Made by a program: the position numbers and the translations under genes. The notes below the pieces were generated by a model. The model did no database searches and was not told where the DNA came from. It saw only the letters and a list, made by a program, of their open reading frames with translations. Below, one piece after another: positions 49,601 to 61,900 of a stretch of 64,000 nt of DNA (positions within the stretch are counted from its first letter, which is position 1; every line of letters begins with the position of its first letter). The stretch is taken from NCBI GenBank assembly GCA_964036155.1, contig OZ038423.1:9377249-9441248 (forward strand), written 5' to 3'. The stretch is from Diploscapter coronatus (lineage: Eukaryota; Nematoda; Chromadorea; Rhabditida; Rhabditidae).

Positions 49601-52562
49601 CAGAGTAGCTATTTATTATTTATCCATACCTTCTAAATCGCTCCCTAGATGGTTTTATTAATTTACTCCTAACCGGGTGCGACCTCTACTTGTTCTCTAT
49701 ACCCAACAACCATTCTTATCTTCGTTCTATCTCAAAGATACTCGTCTTTGTATCAGTTGACTTTGACTGGCTGGGAATGATTTTCCTCCCAAATTTGTCC
49801 CAATATCTAAAAATACGAGAGATACCACGTGAGACAGTCATACTCCCGTATGCACAAAATAGGAAAGTGCGATAATCGTAAATTTGATCGAAATGGGAGT
49901 AAAGTGAGACATTTTTCATAGCAGCTTTGTACTTTGCCTGAAAGGTGTAAAGTACGTCGAAATCAATGCACGAACGAAGATATTTTCGCAGATGTTTTGA
50001 TTTTAAATTCGACATTCTCGCTATTTCGATAACCTTTCTGCAGAAGAAATGTTGACCGATCAAGTATCAAATCGGAAAAAGTACGGGAAATAATCGATTT
50101 AGAATAATGCTTTGATAAAACTTTGCAGATATGACAAAATCCATAGTAAACTGAAAAATAATAAGAAAATTACATGATTTGAAATAAGTTAATTTTCAGT
50201 GCCTGGAGAAATACTGCGGGTATGGATATTTATCGGACAAGGAAGGCAGGCCCATCCTCATGTCGCTGCTCGGGAATATGGATGTCGAAGGTAGCTTTTC
50301 AAACTTCGCTGATTTTGTTAGCGCCTAAAATAATTCTAGAAGTATTTCGCAATATAATTTTATTTTAAACATTTCATAATATTTGGGAGATTTTCTTCAG
50401 TTTGTTGAATCAAACTTCTGCGTATCATGATCTTCGATTTAACGAAGAAACTCATGTTTTTCCGTAATCTTCCAAATATTTTATTGATCTTCATCTCTAC
50501 TTATGAATCATCACTTGTTTACACAACAACATACCTCAAGGAATAGGAAAAAGTTTCCTCGACATTTTTGTCTTAATGTTTCTTACAAAAGAAACGTTGA
50601 TTGTTGATGGTCGGCCTGAAAGCTGTGAAAGCGTCGTGAGACGGGAGGGGGCAGGGGATGGGTCGAAGATATGCGAGATGTGATTGGAAAGCAGATCGAG
50701 AGGCGGATAACGCGCACAGATCGTCATGCGAAGCTGAATAACACAAAACAATAGCAACAATGAGGGATTTTGACCTGTTTTTATAATAAGGGGATCCTGA
50801 GAATTTGTGACATCATGTTTGCGTAAAAACTGAAGATCTAGTCATGTTTTGCCAGATAATCCTCTAAATGAAGCTGCAGAATGACATAAAAATCGAAGCA
50901 GGGGATATTGACGTTTTCAAGATATTAAAAATACAGAAGTCTTGTGACATCATGTTGAATGATGTGTTTGAGGGTTTATAAATATTTTATTGAAGTCTAT
51001 CCCATGATTTTTGTTGTGTTGTGGAGCATTTATGTAGAGAAACTTTCAAACTGATGGATTTTCGTGAAAAATAGCGCAAGAAATATCCAATGAGCTTGAA
51101 GAGTTAATCGAATTTCAGGAATGCTCAAAAGTGTCGCGTCGATAGACTACATCAAATTCTCGCTGGTCGCCATCGAAAAAGGCCTTGAACTCTGCAATGA
51201 ACGGGCTCAACAAGTATCGATTTCATTAATTTCCCTTTTAAATCAGAGAATTTCAGACCGGTCGTCCCTTCGAGCAAATGATGCTTGTCTTCGACTTGGA
51301 CCACATCAGTTCTGCTCACTTCTCTTGTCGACAATTCGCCTCGAGTTTCACGACACTCGTCACTCTATTCCAGGAACACTATCCTTTGGTTCTGAGGAAA
51401 ATTCTCATCATTAGGTAATTCATTTTTCTTGACTAAAAGTTTTACGTCATTTGAAAGTATTGAACTCGTGCTGAATTTAATGGCATCATGAATTTTTCGA
51501 CATCTTCCTTGCCATAATGAAGTGTTTTTTTTCTAACGAGGAATGACCTTCAGAGCTCCCGAAATGGCCCGAATTGCTTACGCTTCGATCACCGCGATTC
51601 TCTCCGATCCCATTACAAGGCTTATCGAAATGCCCAGTGAAGTAGGCAACAACTCCCTCAAATTATAAATGTTCATTTTCTCGTAGGCTGACTGGAAATG
51701 GGCCCTCGCACAACATGTCGATTTGGACGCCTGGCCAATGCACTGGGGCGGCGCTATGGTCGAAAATGGTGATCCAAAATGTCCGGGAAAAATTCGGTAA
51801 AATAAATTCTCTCAACTTTTTTAAGTGAATCAAATTTGTAGATACGGTCTCGGGCCTATTCCCGATACATATTACGTCGACCCGAGACGAGCCATGCCTG
51901 ACTATGACCAATTGACGACGGTCTACGCTGGCGATAAGCACCTGATTCAGATAAGGATCAAGAAGAGGAGCAAGATCATGTAAGAATTTCGCACTTTGAA
52001 AGAATCAATTCGAAAACCATCTTTTCCTACTTTATATCGCATATTTCAAAATGCAATGAAACCCCAAGACGAAGATTAATCTCGAAATTTGAAAATTGAT
52101 CAATTGCATATTTTCAGTTGGCAATACATGACGGAAGAAGATGACATCGGATTCGCCATTCACCACGATCCTTCGATGAAAGCGGACAATCTGACAGAAA
52201 TGGACGTGGTCTATCCCTACATTCGATTGGAGTGCACAAATGTGCCCATTTCTGGAGAATATGTCACTGAAAAGCCTGGACTGTGTAAGTATTTCTTCTA
52301 TCTTTGAAGAAAAGTATCCTTTTGGTGGTTAAGAAAACTTGCTCGACTTGACGTTCACATTTTCAGAGCTAAATTTCGTAAATTTGGATACAATTAAAAT
52401 TTTAAAAATATGTCTGAATGTTTAAGCCTAAAATTCATTCAAGTTATTATCAATTTTTAAGATAATAACGTCTTGTTTTCAGATATAATCGAATTCGATA
52501 ATTATTATTCGTGGTTTTCTGCCAAACAGCTGCGATACAATATTGAAATCGAAGAGCTGTAA
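46647..52562 (+). CDS. SEC14-like lipid-transfer protein (CRAL-TRIO plus GOLD)
   Basis: Eleven exons (46647-46717, 47479-47578, 47630-47692, 50200-50290, 51119-51213, 51257-51414, 51554-51641, 51687-51796, 51842-51979, 52118-52284, 52483-52562) sum to 1,161 nt, 386 residues, all in phase. SEC14L-type proteins bind and move phosphoinositides or hydrophobic ligands; in C. elegans the relatives are the CTG (CRAL/TRIO and GOLD) proteins. Seen here: CRAL-TRIO N-terminal FLRWLRARxxxx-type segment (YVLRWLRAKDLRFDE, residues about 35-50), the lipid-binding domain with MLVFDLDHIS and an ILIIRAPE strand (about 140-190), then PMHWGGAM, and a C-terminal GOLD beta-domain (about 260-386). No signal peptide or membrane segment is seen, so the protein is cytosolic. 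Intron 3 is 2.5 kb long. Poly(A) signal at 52680-52685. Confidence 0.93.
47693..50199. other. Large intron 3 of the CRAL-TRIO/GOLD gene
   Basis: A 2.5-kb intron of AT-rich sequence with pyrimidine-rich patches near 48480-48640 and 49490-49620. Short open frames on both strands are low-complexity and show no family similarity. I see no nested gene, RNA gene or repeat. Confidence 0.4.
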
Positions 52563-52967
52563 TTTAAATCTTTAAAAATGTTAGATCGACCATTGTATAT
52601 GCATATTAGTGCATGTAAATGAGAGCAAATTATATGTGTTTGTAAATATTTTATTTACGTCATATATCGTTTGATATAAAATAAATATTTCTTTTCTTGT
52701 ACTAAAATGACTAAACTTCAAAATAGCATTATAACAGTTCTAACCCATATCTCAAGGCCTAACCTAGTATTGGACTATCATAAGTGAAATGCAGAAACAT
52801 GAAATGAAGGAAATATAAACTCTAAAGTGTCGATAAAATGAAATATTGAGCAAAAATGACGAAATACAAGAATTATGAACTTTCAATCAGCTCCAATCTT
52901 TCTGGCTTATTCGGATGAGTGATGGTTCTAAAATTTTTCATCCTATTTCGCGAAAATTAACAAAGTC
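52563..52967. other. Convergent 3' spacer
   Basis: About 400 bases between the stop codons of two genes that face each other. It contains the poly(A) signal of the CRAL-TRIO/GOLD gene (52680-52685). No other feature seen. Confidence 0.5.
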
Positions 52968-55900
52968 TCACATTTTCTTAGTTTTCAGTTCATCTGAATC
53001 TTCTCCTGAAATCGAAATGTCAAGAGTGCATTTTACTTTATCTTTCTGAAAATGTTTACGTCATTATAAACTCGCTGATAAAATTTGCAACCTTATCAGA
53101 GTCGAGATAAATTTCAGCTGCTTTCAAAGGTCCCAGGCTAAGCGCCTCAATTTCCAGTTGGAGGCTCTAAACCAAAATTTCGATACTTTTTAGCTAGGAA
53201 AAACGTGTCTTGGAAAGAAAGGATATTTTTACCCAGAACTATTTCAGTTTCAATGTGAGTGGAAACTCGAAGTATTCAGAAAATTTACCGTTGCTTCATC
53301 TTTCTGACTTTTCTCTAGAAATGTCGGTTTTCCAGGATAGGCACGAAACCCACTGTCACTATGCTCGCCGATCAGATTAACGTATGGGCGAAAAAGTCCA
53401 GACGAGTCGTAGACGTGGATGTTCACTGGGTAAGGGATGCCTGATTTTTAACTTCGGGATTTTTGCAAATAGGTCTTTGAAATTACTCAATTTCGGAGGC
53501 ACGTCAGGATAAACAGCGGTCAACTCAATTTTCTGGAAATCTTTCAAATCCATCCGGACATAGAACCGATTTTCTGTAGATGTGGTAGAATTGTAGAGAC
53601 GCATCTGAAAAATATTCTTATTTTTTGTTTGATTTTGCACGTTTTTACCTTCTTGATGAAAAATGACTGTTCCGCAGGGAGTTCTCCGACGCCAACCCGA
53701 ACCTTTTCAACTAACCCAGATGGTTTAGTTTTCAGCTGAACTTTAGGATTACAATTTTAGTAGATGAATAAAATTACCTTGAAAGAAATAATTCCGTCCA
53801 CAGGCTTCTCAGATATCGGCTTCATTTTATAGGCATCAGTTCCAACGCAAAGTTCAACTCCAGGGATTATCGTTGTGTTGTATGGCTAAATATTTTCTTT
53901 ATATCTTTAAAAATTCTTTTTTTTAATCTTTCCTTACCGATACTTGCATGGACAGGACGAAACTCTGCTCTTGGTCTTCGAAGCTAGGGGCTCGTTTGTT
54001 TATGGTAGACATTCCTTCCATGGCTAAAATTTGTCTTCCTCGAATAATACGAGTTTTCGAAGATGTGTACCCGATAAGTTCAACGTTTTGTACGGAGCTC
54101 CTTCAACTTCTTCAGTATCAACAATTCTCCCTGCGCCGAGAACATAGCGGTAAGGACAGTGCGGAGTCTCACGAACATACGCCAATACACCAAGGAGCTA
54201 AATTTTCAAATGGTCTCATTTTCAGAGGTAATCATTACATGATCCCCTATCGAAATCCCAAGTTGGTGTTTATCGTAGATGTCCTGAAGAACGGATAATC
54301 CTTCCATAACCGCTTGACCTTCAGAAGAGTAATCGCCAAGAAGGCGGATCGATTGAACCCGGCCGATATTAACGCAGTCGATTTTGAAGTTGAACTCCTG
54401 GAATTTTATCTGAATTATCGATAAGATCGATTGGAATTTCAATTTTCAAACATTTTGAAGATTGGATAATATTATTTCGAAATGTCCTAATTTGAAATCT
54501 CATACATTTTTATCATGATTGTAAGTCAGCGGGAAGATTCCCGAGTCAGCCAATTCCCCAATCAGCTGCCCTTTCATAGCCGTATTCTCCAAAAATCGAA
54601 CATCTCCACTGACGATACGGCCTTCGTAGGAGGTCACTAAATTGAGGGTAATTAACGCTTTCAAATCGACCCATTATCTCCCACTCTGCCAAGATAATTG
54701 TCCCGATCGGAAGATGGGGAACTCTCGGAATGGTTGAGGTTTCTTGGATTTCGTGCCCGTGATGTCCAACCATTTTCCGACTCTGAAAGAAATTTCGTGA
54801 GAGTCGGAAATTTCCTTTGAACCTACCTAACAACGCATCGCTCATCAGTATCAAGATCCCGCATTTCGATGTACTCGATGTAAAAATCGGGCTTCTCTCC
54901 TTCACCGTCGACTTCCAAGCGGAGCTTCATCAGATCGCCGATTGGACCGAAGTCAACCTGTAGTGTTTAAGTACTTGTGCATAAAAGTCGATAAGTTTCT
55001 TGCACCTGTATCAAAGAAGTGCTCGGAGCATCTCTTAGCGTGGAGTCATTGGCGATCAGGGTTCTCGAGGTGCCTTGAGTTCCATACCCGACGAACGTGA
55101 CGTTTGAGGTCGTGCCGCCAGCTCCGTCTTCCAATCCAACGTGGATGACGAACTCCCAACGACCCACTGAGATTTTCATTGGGATGAAAACATTTTGATA
55201 CAAATGAAGTAAACAAATCGGAAAAATGAACTTACGCGTCTGAACTTCTTCAGCAGGCATGCTATTCAGATAATAAAACGCTGTCATCGATAGCACTCGT
55301 TCGATCTTTCCGTCAACCTAAACAGCACAAAAGTTTGGGAAACTCTCTGCAACATCTTCTTGCCTGTCCGCTGTCGAGCCATTTATTGCAGTAGAATATG
55401 AATTGTCTTCCGTCGAAGGTGTTTTCAGTAACTAGGATCGAATCGATGAAGATGCCAGCTCCTAAAGTTGTTTTTTATCAAAGAGATCTTGGACTCGACT
55501 TTAATTTAGACATTTTTGCATTTGATTTCCAACATCCTAAATCCCTATTCAGCTGCATCTTTGATTTTAAAATAACTAGGTGCCTTGAAATGCTTACCAT
55601 ATCCCTTCTGATGATGTCCCACGACGACCCTGCTCAGCGTCCCCAGCTGCGGCGTATCGACATGGAACACGTCGGTCTGATTTTGTCGGAACTTGGGTTC
55701 GTCAGCCTGCAACCAGCCACCCGCCTATTCACGACAGTCAGTCAGTTCACACGGGGCCAGACTCAAGGCATTAGAAGAGAGTCTTCCCCGAGAGGCAATC
55801 GTGTGGCTTTGGATGGACAATTTTTTTAGAACATTAGAAGAAGAAGAAAAGTAAGAATCCAAACTTCGTCCCAGAGTGGTCAAACATTTTATGATCGGGG

Positions 55901-58900
55901 CTAATAGCTCGGAAGAAGACAAAATTAGAGTGTCAAAAATATTGTCCACCCAAACCACACGATTCGTGTTGTACCTGCTGCCTGAGATGAACTCGTCCCG
56001 AGATACCCATATCTCCATAAAGAATGATGTAGAGATCACCCTCGGTCTCCGCAGCCCACCGATTTCCGGTTACGATAGAGATATTGTAGGTCATTTTATC
56101 AATTGCACCAGGGGGTAGCGGAGATTCAAGTTGGTCGTTCTCGACGTGGGCCATGTCGAGGTGTTGCTGCTCTTGGTTGTTTTCCTCAACCATGTCATCC
56201 AAGGTCGATTCTCCGATGACGGAATTCTTGTCTTCAAAGTGGACTAAAATATTTTGTCGGTTCTTATAAGTTAAAGGAAAAAATTAATAATGTAGAGCAA
56301 GTTCTTTCACTCTTCCCAGTTGAAATAACTGAAGCGAAGAAAACTCCCAATAGATGATTGATTTTCTCTTACCTTTCAACTTCTTCCTTGTACTGTAGCC
56401 ACGGAACGCTGCTTGAATCTTGGTGGCAGCTCTGAAGAGGAAATGTCTTTTGAAGAAAAGATTATTAGTGCAAATGGATGTCGTGAATCGACATAAGACT
56501 GCATTCAATTTGCACAACTACAATTGTTGTTTTCACCTGTGCAAGTTCTCGTCGGTCGCATCTATGCTTTGCGCTCTCACGGGAGTTTTAGAAAGGCGGC
56601 TAAACGTTATAGTTTCAATTTGTATAGTTGCAATGTTGAACCCAGTGTCCTCTGTCTGCTCAGGATCTGAATCAAGTCCCGAAGGAAGATCATCTTCCAA
56701 ATCTGATGCTCGTCTACGCTCTTCGTCCTAGATTCAAAGACTTTGACTAAAAGGATTCCATGATCTTCTAGTCCAACCTCCTGATCATTCACCGACTCTC
56801 GGTCTTTCTCCGGATATGGGGTACTGGCTCTCTGAGTCGTTGGATTCGGTACCGGTGAGCTACCGGCATGCTCCTCAGCATCGATACCGGACTCAATGCT
56901 ATCATTCATGATGATGTCGTGAGATTTCTTCATCGCCAGCTTCTTATGAGTTTTCTTCGGTTTCTTGATATCTTTGGAGTCGTGTTTCTCAGTTGAAGAA
57001 GACTTGGGAGTTTTGTTCGGACTCTTCTTATTGGACTGAAATACAATTAGATTGGCAAACCATGACTGAATCCAACTTACCTTTCGTTTCAAACTCTTGT
57101 TATGAGTGCTCTTAGATTCCGACTTTTCTTCCTTCTTATTCCTAGGCCGACTTTGACTCCGACTTTTATCACTGGAATCTTTAACTTTGGGTTTCTTTTC
57201 CTTTGAAGCGCCATCTTCGTCACGCCTTCGAGTTCGTCGACGTTCACGTGGTTCTGATGATTTCTCCTGAATTAGCTGAATTGGTTCGTTTTGCAGGAAC
57301 AATAAAGCTACCTTCTTCTCAATCTTTTCAATATGGCTATCTGGCCTCCTTGAAGTGTTCGGTTGGGCTTCCGTCTCAGGATCAGGAACAGGATCAGCAA
57401 TAGCTTCTGGTCGTCGTTCCTTCTCTTCATCTTCCTCTGGCAGAACTGATGGGGACTGGACTACAATCGACAACTTCCTCTGAGGCTGAAAGGCAGCGTC
57501 AGAAGACTTTCGTGAAGATGGGACGGAATGACTAACGCCGGGCTTAAACTATTTTAGTTGAAATTATGTGATCAAAGTCCTTACCATTCCAGAAACATGC
57601 ATCTCATCTTCCAATAGTTCAGTTTGGCGACTACTCGCAGAATTGAAATTGCCAGAATCGTCAGAAACCGTTGACTTGGTTTTAAAGGCCTCTGCTTCTT
57701 CAGTCGTGGGGATCGCTTCAAGCGATTCCTGGTTCTTCGGGATTGGTTTCCTGGCGCTTGGCAGCGGAATTCGTGTTTCACCAGATAATGGCTTCACTGG
57801 AATCATAACGACGATTTGGCGTTGGATGGGGATTGGATTCTTACCATGTGCCTGTCCGATATGAGTAGGAATGGACTTGTACCTCGGCATTCCTGTCATC
57901 TTCCTCAGATTCCGTTTCAGGGCAGTATTGAATCGTCGAGGAACAGGCTGCTTCTCGATGCCGTTTTCCGTTACAGAACTACTCGTATTATTGGAAGCTT
58001 GAGACGAATCTAGAATTGGAACCTTAAGATAATATAAGAGGTTAAGAGAAATATCAAAGCGGCATAAAAATGCTGTATCACGATTTTCAGCCATTTCTAT
58101 AATTATTTTTCTCTGAAAATCCCTCTTTTATTGATTCTTCTATTTTCCAATTTCTTGGATAATATTTCATCTCGCATTCCTAACGAAATTACCGCATGTC
58201 ATAAATTATATCGAGCAAATTGTAGTACTCTTGTATTTTCGCTTTGTTCTAACAGAATCTCCAAGGTAACGCGAAAAGTTCACGAATTCGATAATAAGCG
58301 GGAAAACTATAAGAACTTTACCTGTATTATACCCATAGTTTGATTTAGGCGCGTAGCGATTCAAATTGATATGCGGCAATTGAGTATCGGGACGGATTAG
58401 GGGCTTCTCGTTACGTGGGCACGCAATAATCTGAAGAAAAAATGTTGAAAGAATAAATTCAAAGGCGTTTAGATAGTTGATTTCAATAGACTGAAATCTC
58501 CGAATTTTTTCGATTTAAATTACGACTTTTTTCCAATTTTGTTTAATTTCAAATTCTGTTGTCGAAATTCCTTACCTTAGGAGGATTCAAAGCCAAAATA
58601 TCTACAACATTTGTTAGCCTTGACCCTTGAGTCGTGTATAAGCTAAATATTGCAATCTGAAAATTCACAAAATGAAAGATCATTTTAGTGTGTTTTTGCA
58701 TACTTCCAACCCATCAGAAACCTCGCTCAATAATTGATCCATTGTGGGCAATTTCAGTTGATTCAGCAGAGTACGGTAAAATTGTCCTTTACCATTGAGC
58801 ACGAAAAATACCTGAATTTCGACAGCTTCTAAAACACAAATACAAACTAAAAGCTCAATCCACACCAAATTTGAAGAAAAAATGAAACAAAATCTGTGAT

Positions 58901-61900
58901 TCATGCTAAACCTCGATATTTTTTGTTAGTCTAATAGCGGGTAACGTGGAGCGTCGTGGTCTATCACTTATCCCATATTTATCGATTGGATCTAGGAAAA
59001 TCAATAATTATCGATTGTAGTTACCTGTTTGGAGGGAATGTTCAAGCCGAGTGCACGCGACATTCGCAGCTTTTGCTTGAGCGTCGGCGAACTGGCCAAC
59101 TTAAAGATACAAAAATACTAACCGGTAAAATGAAGCGAGGTGGTATTTTGAAGCATCGAAAATTTTCGAGTCGTTGTAAGCATCCTGGTCTATGAAATTG
59201 TCATTGTACGTGAAATGTAGACCAACGCGAGAAATCTATCAATCAACATGCTCCAATAAAAATTTCTGGTACACTAATATTAGAGCGTGTTTCAGATATT
59301 TGATAAATTCTTCGCAATTGAACACCTTTCAGGCACCTCCCAAATTTCATAAACTAGGATTTTGTAATTTTGGTCAAATTTGGTGTGGATGAAGCATCAG
59401 AATAATGCTAATTATAGGATTCTTAGGATTTTTTAGTATTCAGTGTCTAGAATATCGAATAGAGACATGGAGCATGAAAAGAATACAATTTTTTTTTTTT
59501 ATGTAAAGCCCCTATTTTGTTTCGTCTAGAAGACGTTATTCATATATTGAACTAACAGCGCTCAATTTCTATAGGACTCAAATTGAAAGGCAGATCTAGG
59601 ATAATAGTGGAAGCGAAAAATAAAAGTACTTGGGATTAGCGAAAATGCATGCTTTCAACAGATTAGGGGATATTTAGGTAACATTTTTAAAAGGAAAAAT
59701 ACCCAGTACGACTGTCCTCCGGTGCGCAACCGTTTCTGGCTGTCTTGCGCTTCTTCGCGAGCTTTCTTTAGCTTTTCGAGGGCGGATAAATTGATTCCAC
59801 GACCATTTTTTGAGGAGGAGGCGACGTATCTGAAAGCTTAGATCGTAAAGCAAAAGATAAGAAATGTCGAAGTTGTGCTAAACATTCGTGATTTTTGAAA
59901 CACTATAGCCGTTAATAAATTTATCAGGAAGTCTATGATTTGGTTTTTCTTGTATTTTGATCTTTGATATTTTAAGACAAAAAAGACGCTGAACACATCC
60001 AAGATCTCTCAGGCGTAATAAAATGTATAGAAATTCATTTGAAATTAAGCAAATTGAAGGTTTGAACTTTAGAAGTTTCATTACGTGATTTTTAATTTCA
60101 AATCGAATATAATTTACCGGATTATGTTGATTTTGTGAGTTGATATGGTCAATTTATGCATTTTATGCGATTGATTTGTGCATACAATTCTATTAGAGTT
60201 GTCTCAAATGGGAAATGCGAAAACACAAATAACCCCTAATGAATGCGCGGAGCTATCAAAATAGTCGCATTCACTCGAGAAATGATCGCACTGATAAAAG
60301 CACGACGTGCAAATGAAAGGGTTCATAAATACAGGTTCAAAATCCAGTCAGATCCGAGGAGTTGTATGAAATGGTGATAAAATGAAAATAATTAGTGATT
60401 TTTTCTCAAAAGTGGTACTTTAAAACTGCTACAATTTTCTAGTGAATATTTTGCATTTTATGAACTCTCTAGGTAATCTGTGCAAAATAGCGTGCGATCT
60501 CAATGTTTTATAAAATATCCTAAATCTCAATCAATTAAAAAGGAAAAAAACGTATGATGACAACATTCAGTAAGAAAAAATCCACTATAGACATTCATGA
60601 TAATTTTTAGGAAAATAAGTATTAAAAACGCTACTCACTTCCCCAGATGCTCCAACTGATCAATATCGTCTATGGCCGTCCTTCCCATAGGCGTCGTCAG
60701 TCTTCTGACTCCGAACGGCATGTGAATCGTTTTGTTGAGATCATCAAATAAACTGTCAATGGTTCGGTAGCGATTTTTCGAGATTGGAAGACGGACACCC
60801 TAAAATACATCTTGAATCTGAAAAACTATGGTATAAATATCAAAATCTTCTGTCAATTTTGATATTTTAATTTTAGAAAATGTCGAAGAGTTATATTTAC
60901 AACAGACAGATTTTAGTTATTTTTAGATGATTCAACCCAACAAACTAGCCTTGACTTTGCCATCTCTGATAACAAATTCCAAATAATCGAGAGAAGTGAA
61001 CCACTCAGCCATGGAAATGTACGAATTTCAGCTGCATTCTCTTCAAGGTACGAAAATCAAAGGGGAGCTTAATCGGGATTTTCAAATGTCAGCGATATTT
61101 AAGTTGAAGAAAAATATATATAGACCTAATAATAAAGAGAACATGAAATTTTAATTAACCTACGCAAAAATCGGACCAAACTTCGAAATAGTCAAATCGA
61201 ATAAAACTAGAAGATTCTGTTCGATGGAGATTTAGAAAAATATGCAAATTTATTAAAAAATAAATTAAATAAAGCTAAAAAATTATGTCCTCAGGCTAAA
61301 GGTGAATTACGAAAAACAATGTTTATTGATACTTTTTAAGAAGAAAGCGCGTGAAATGTAATTTGTAATTTGCAATTTTCCCACTGGATAAATCAAGTTT
61401 TGAGATATCAATCCGCGAGAGGCAATTATTACCGACAAAATGGAGCCTGTTCTGTGATTTATAATATTTTTAAACGTCAGAAGGAATTCTGGACAGAAGA
61501 TAGTTTTTAAAAGAGAAATCCAAGCCTCAAATGGAATACTAGAGCAAAATAGGGGTGCTTTGAAAAAATTGCTCTTGAAAAATCAAAATGTTTTCAAAAC
61601 ATTCGATATATCATTGAAAGTTATAAACATTTTCAGGATACTAGTTTTCTTCGTGCATAAAAATTCGAAATCATGAATTTCACCGGAAAAGTATCAATCA
61701 GAGTCGGAAAGACGCAAAATAGTCGTTAATCAACGGAAGATATGATGAAAACAATCAAATTTCGATGCAAAATATTCACTTGGAAATTGAATTTTATCGT
61801 TGACTTGCTCAAAATAGAAATGAAGTATGAAAGTTCAGTATCATTAATTGTACAAAATCTCAGAAATAACGTATGGTTGTACGCTCTCATAATGCCAAAA

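Noticed and set aside
53171..53288. Possible six-base microexon between the last PLAT-like exons
   Set aside because: Direct splicing from 53289 to 53166 is in phase and needs no microexon.
56607..57473. 288-codon minus-strand frame taken as one exon
   Set aside because: Its ends run through introns: 56728-56777 (GT-AG, phase 0) and 57036-57080 are needed to continue into the IQ-PLAT part. A 36-nt in-frame intron at 57276-57311 is also likely.
58680..58904. Minus-strand open frame that looks like a signal peptide followed by a doublecortin segment
   Set aside because: The hydrophobic part is intron read-through; the acceptor at 58812-58815 and the upstream exon at 59099-59025 close in phase with the doublecortin exon.
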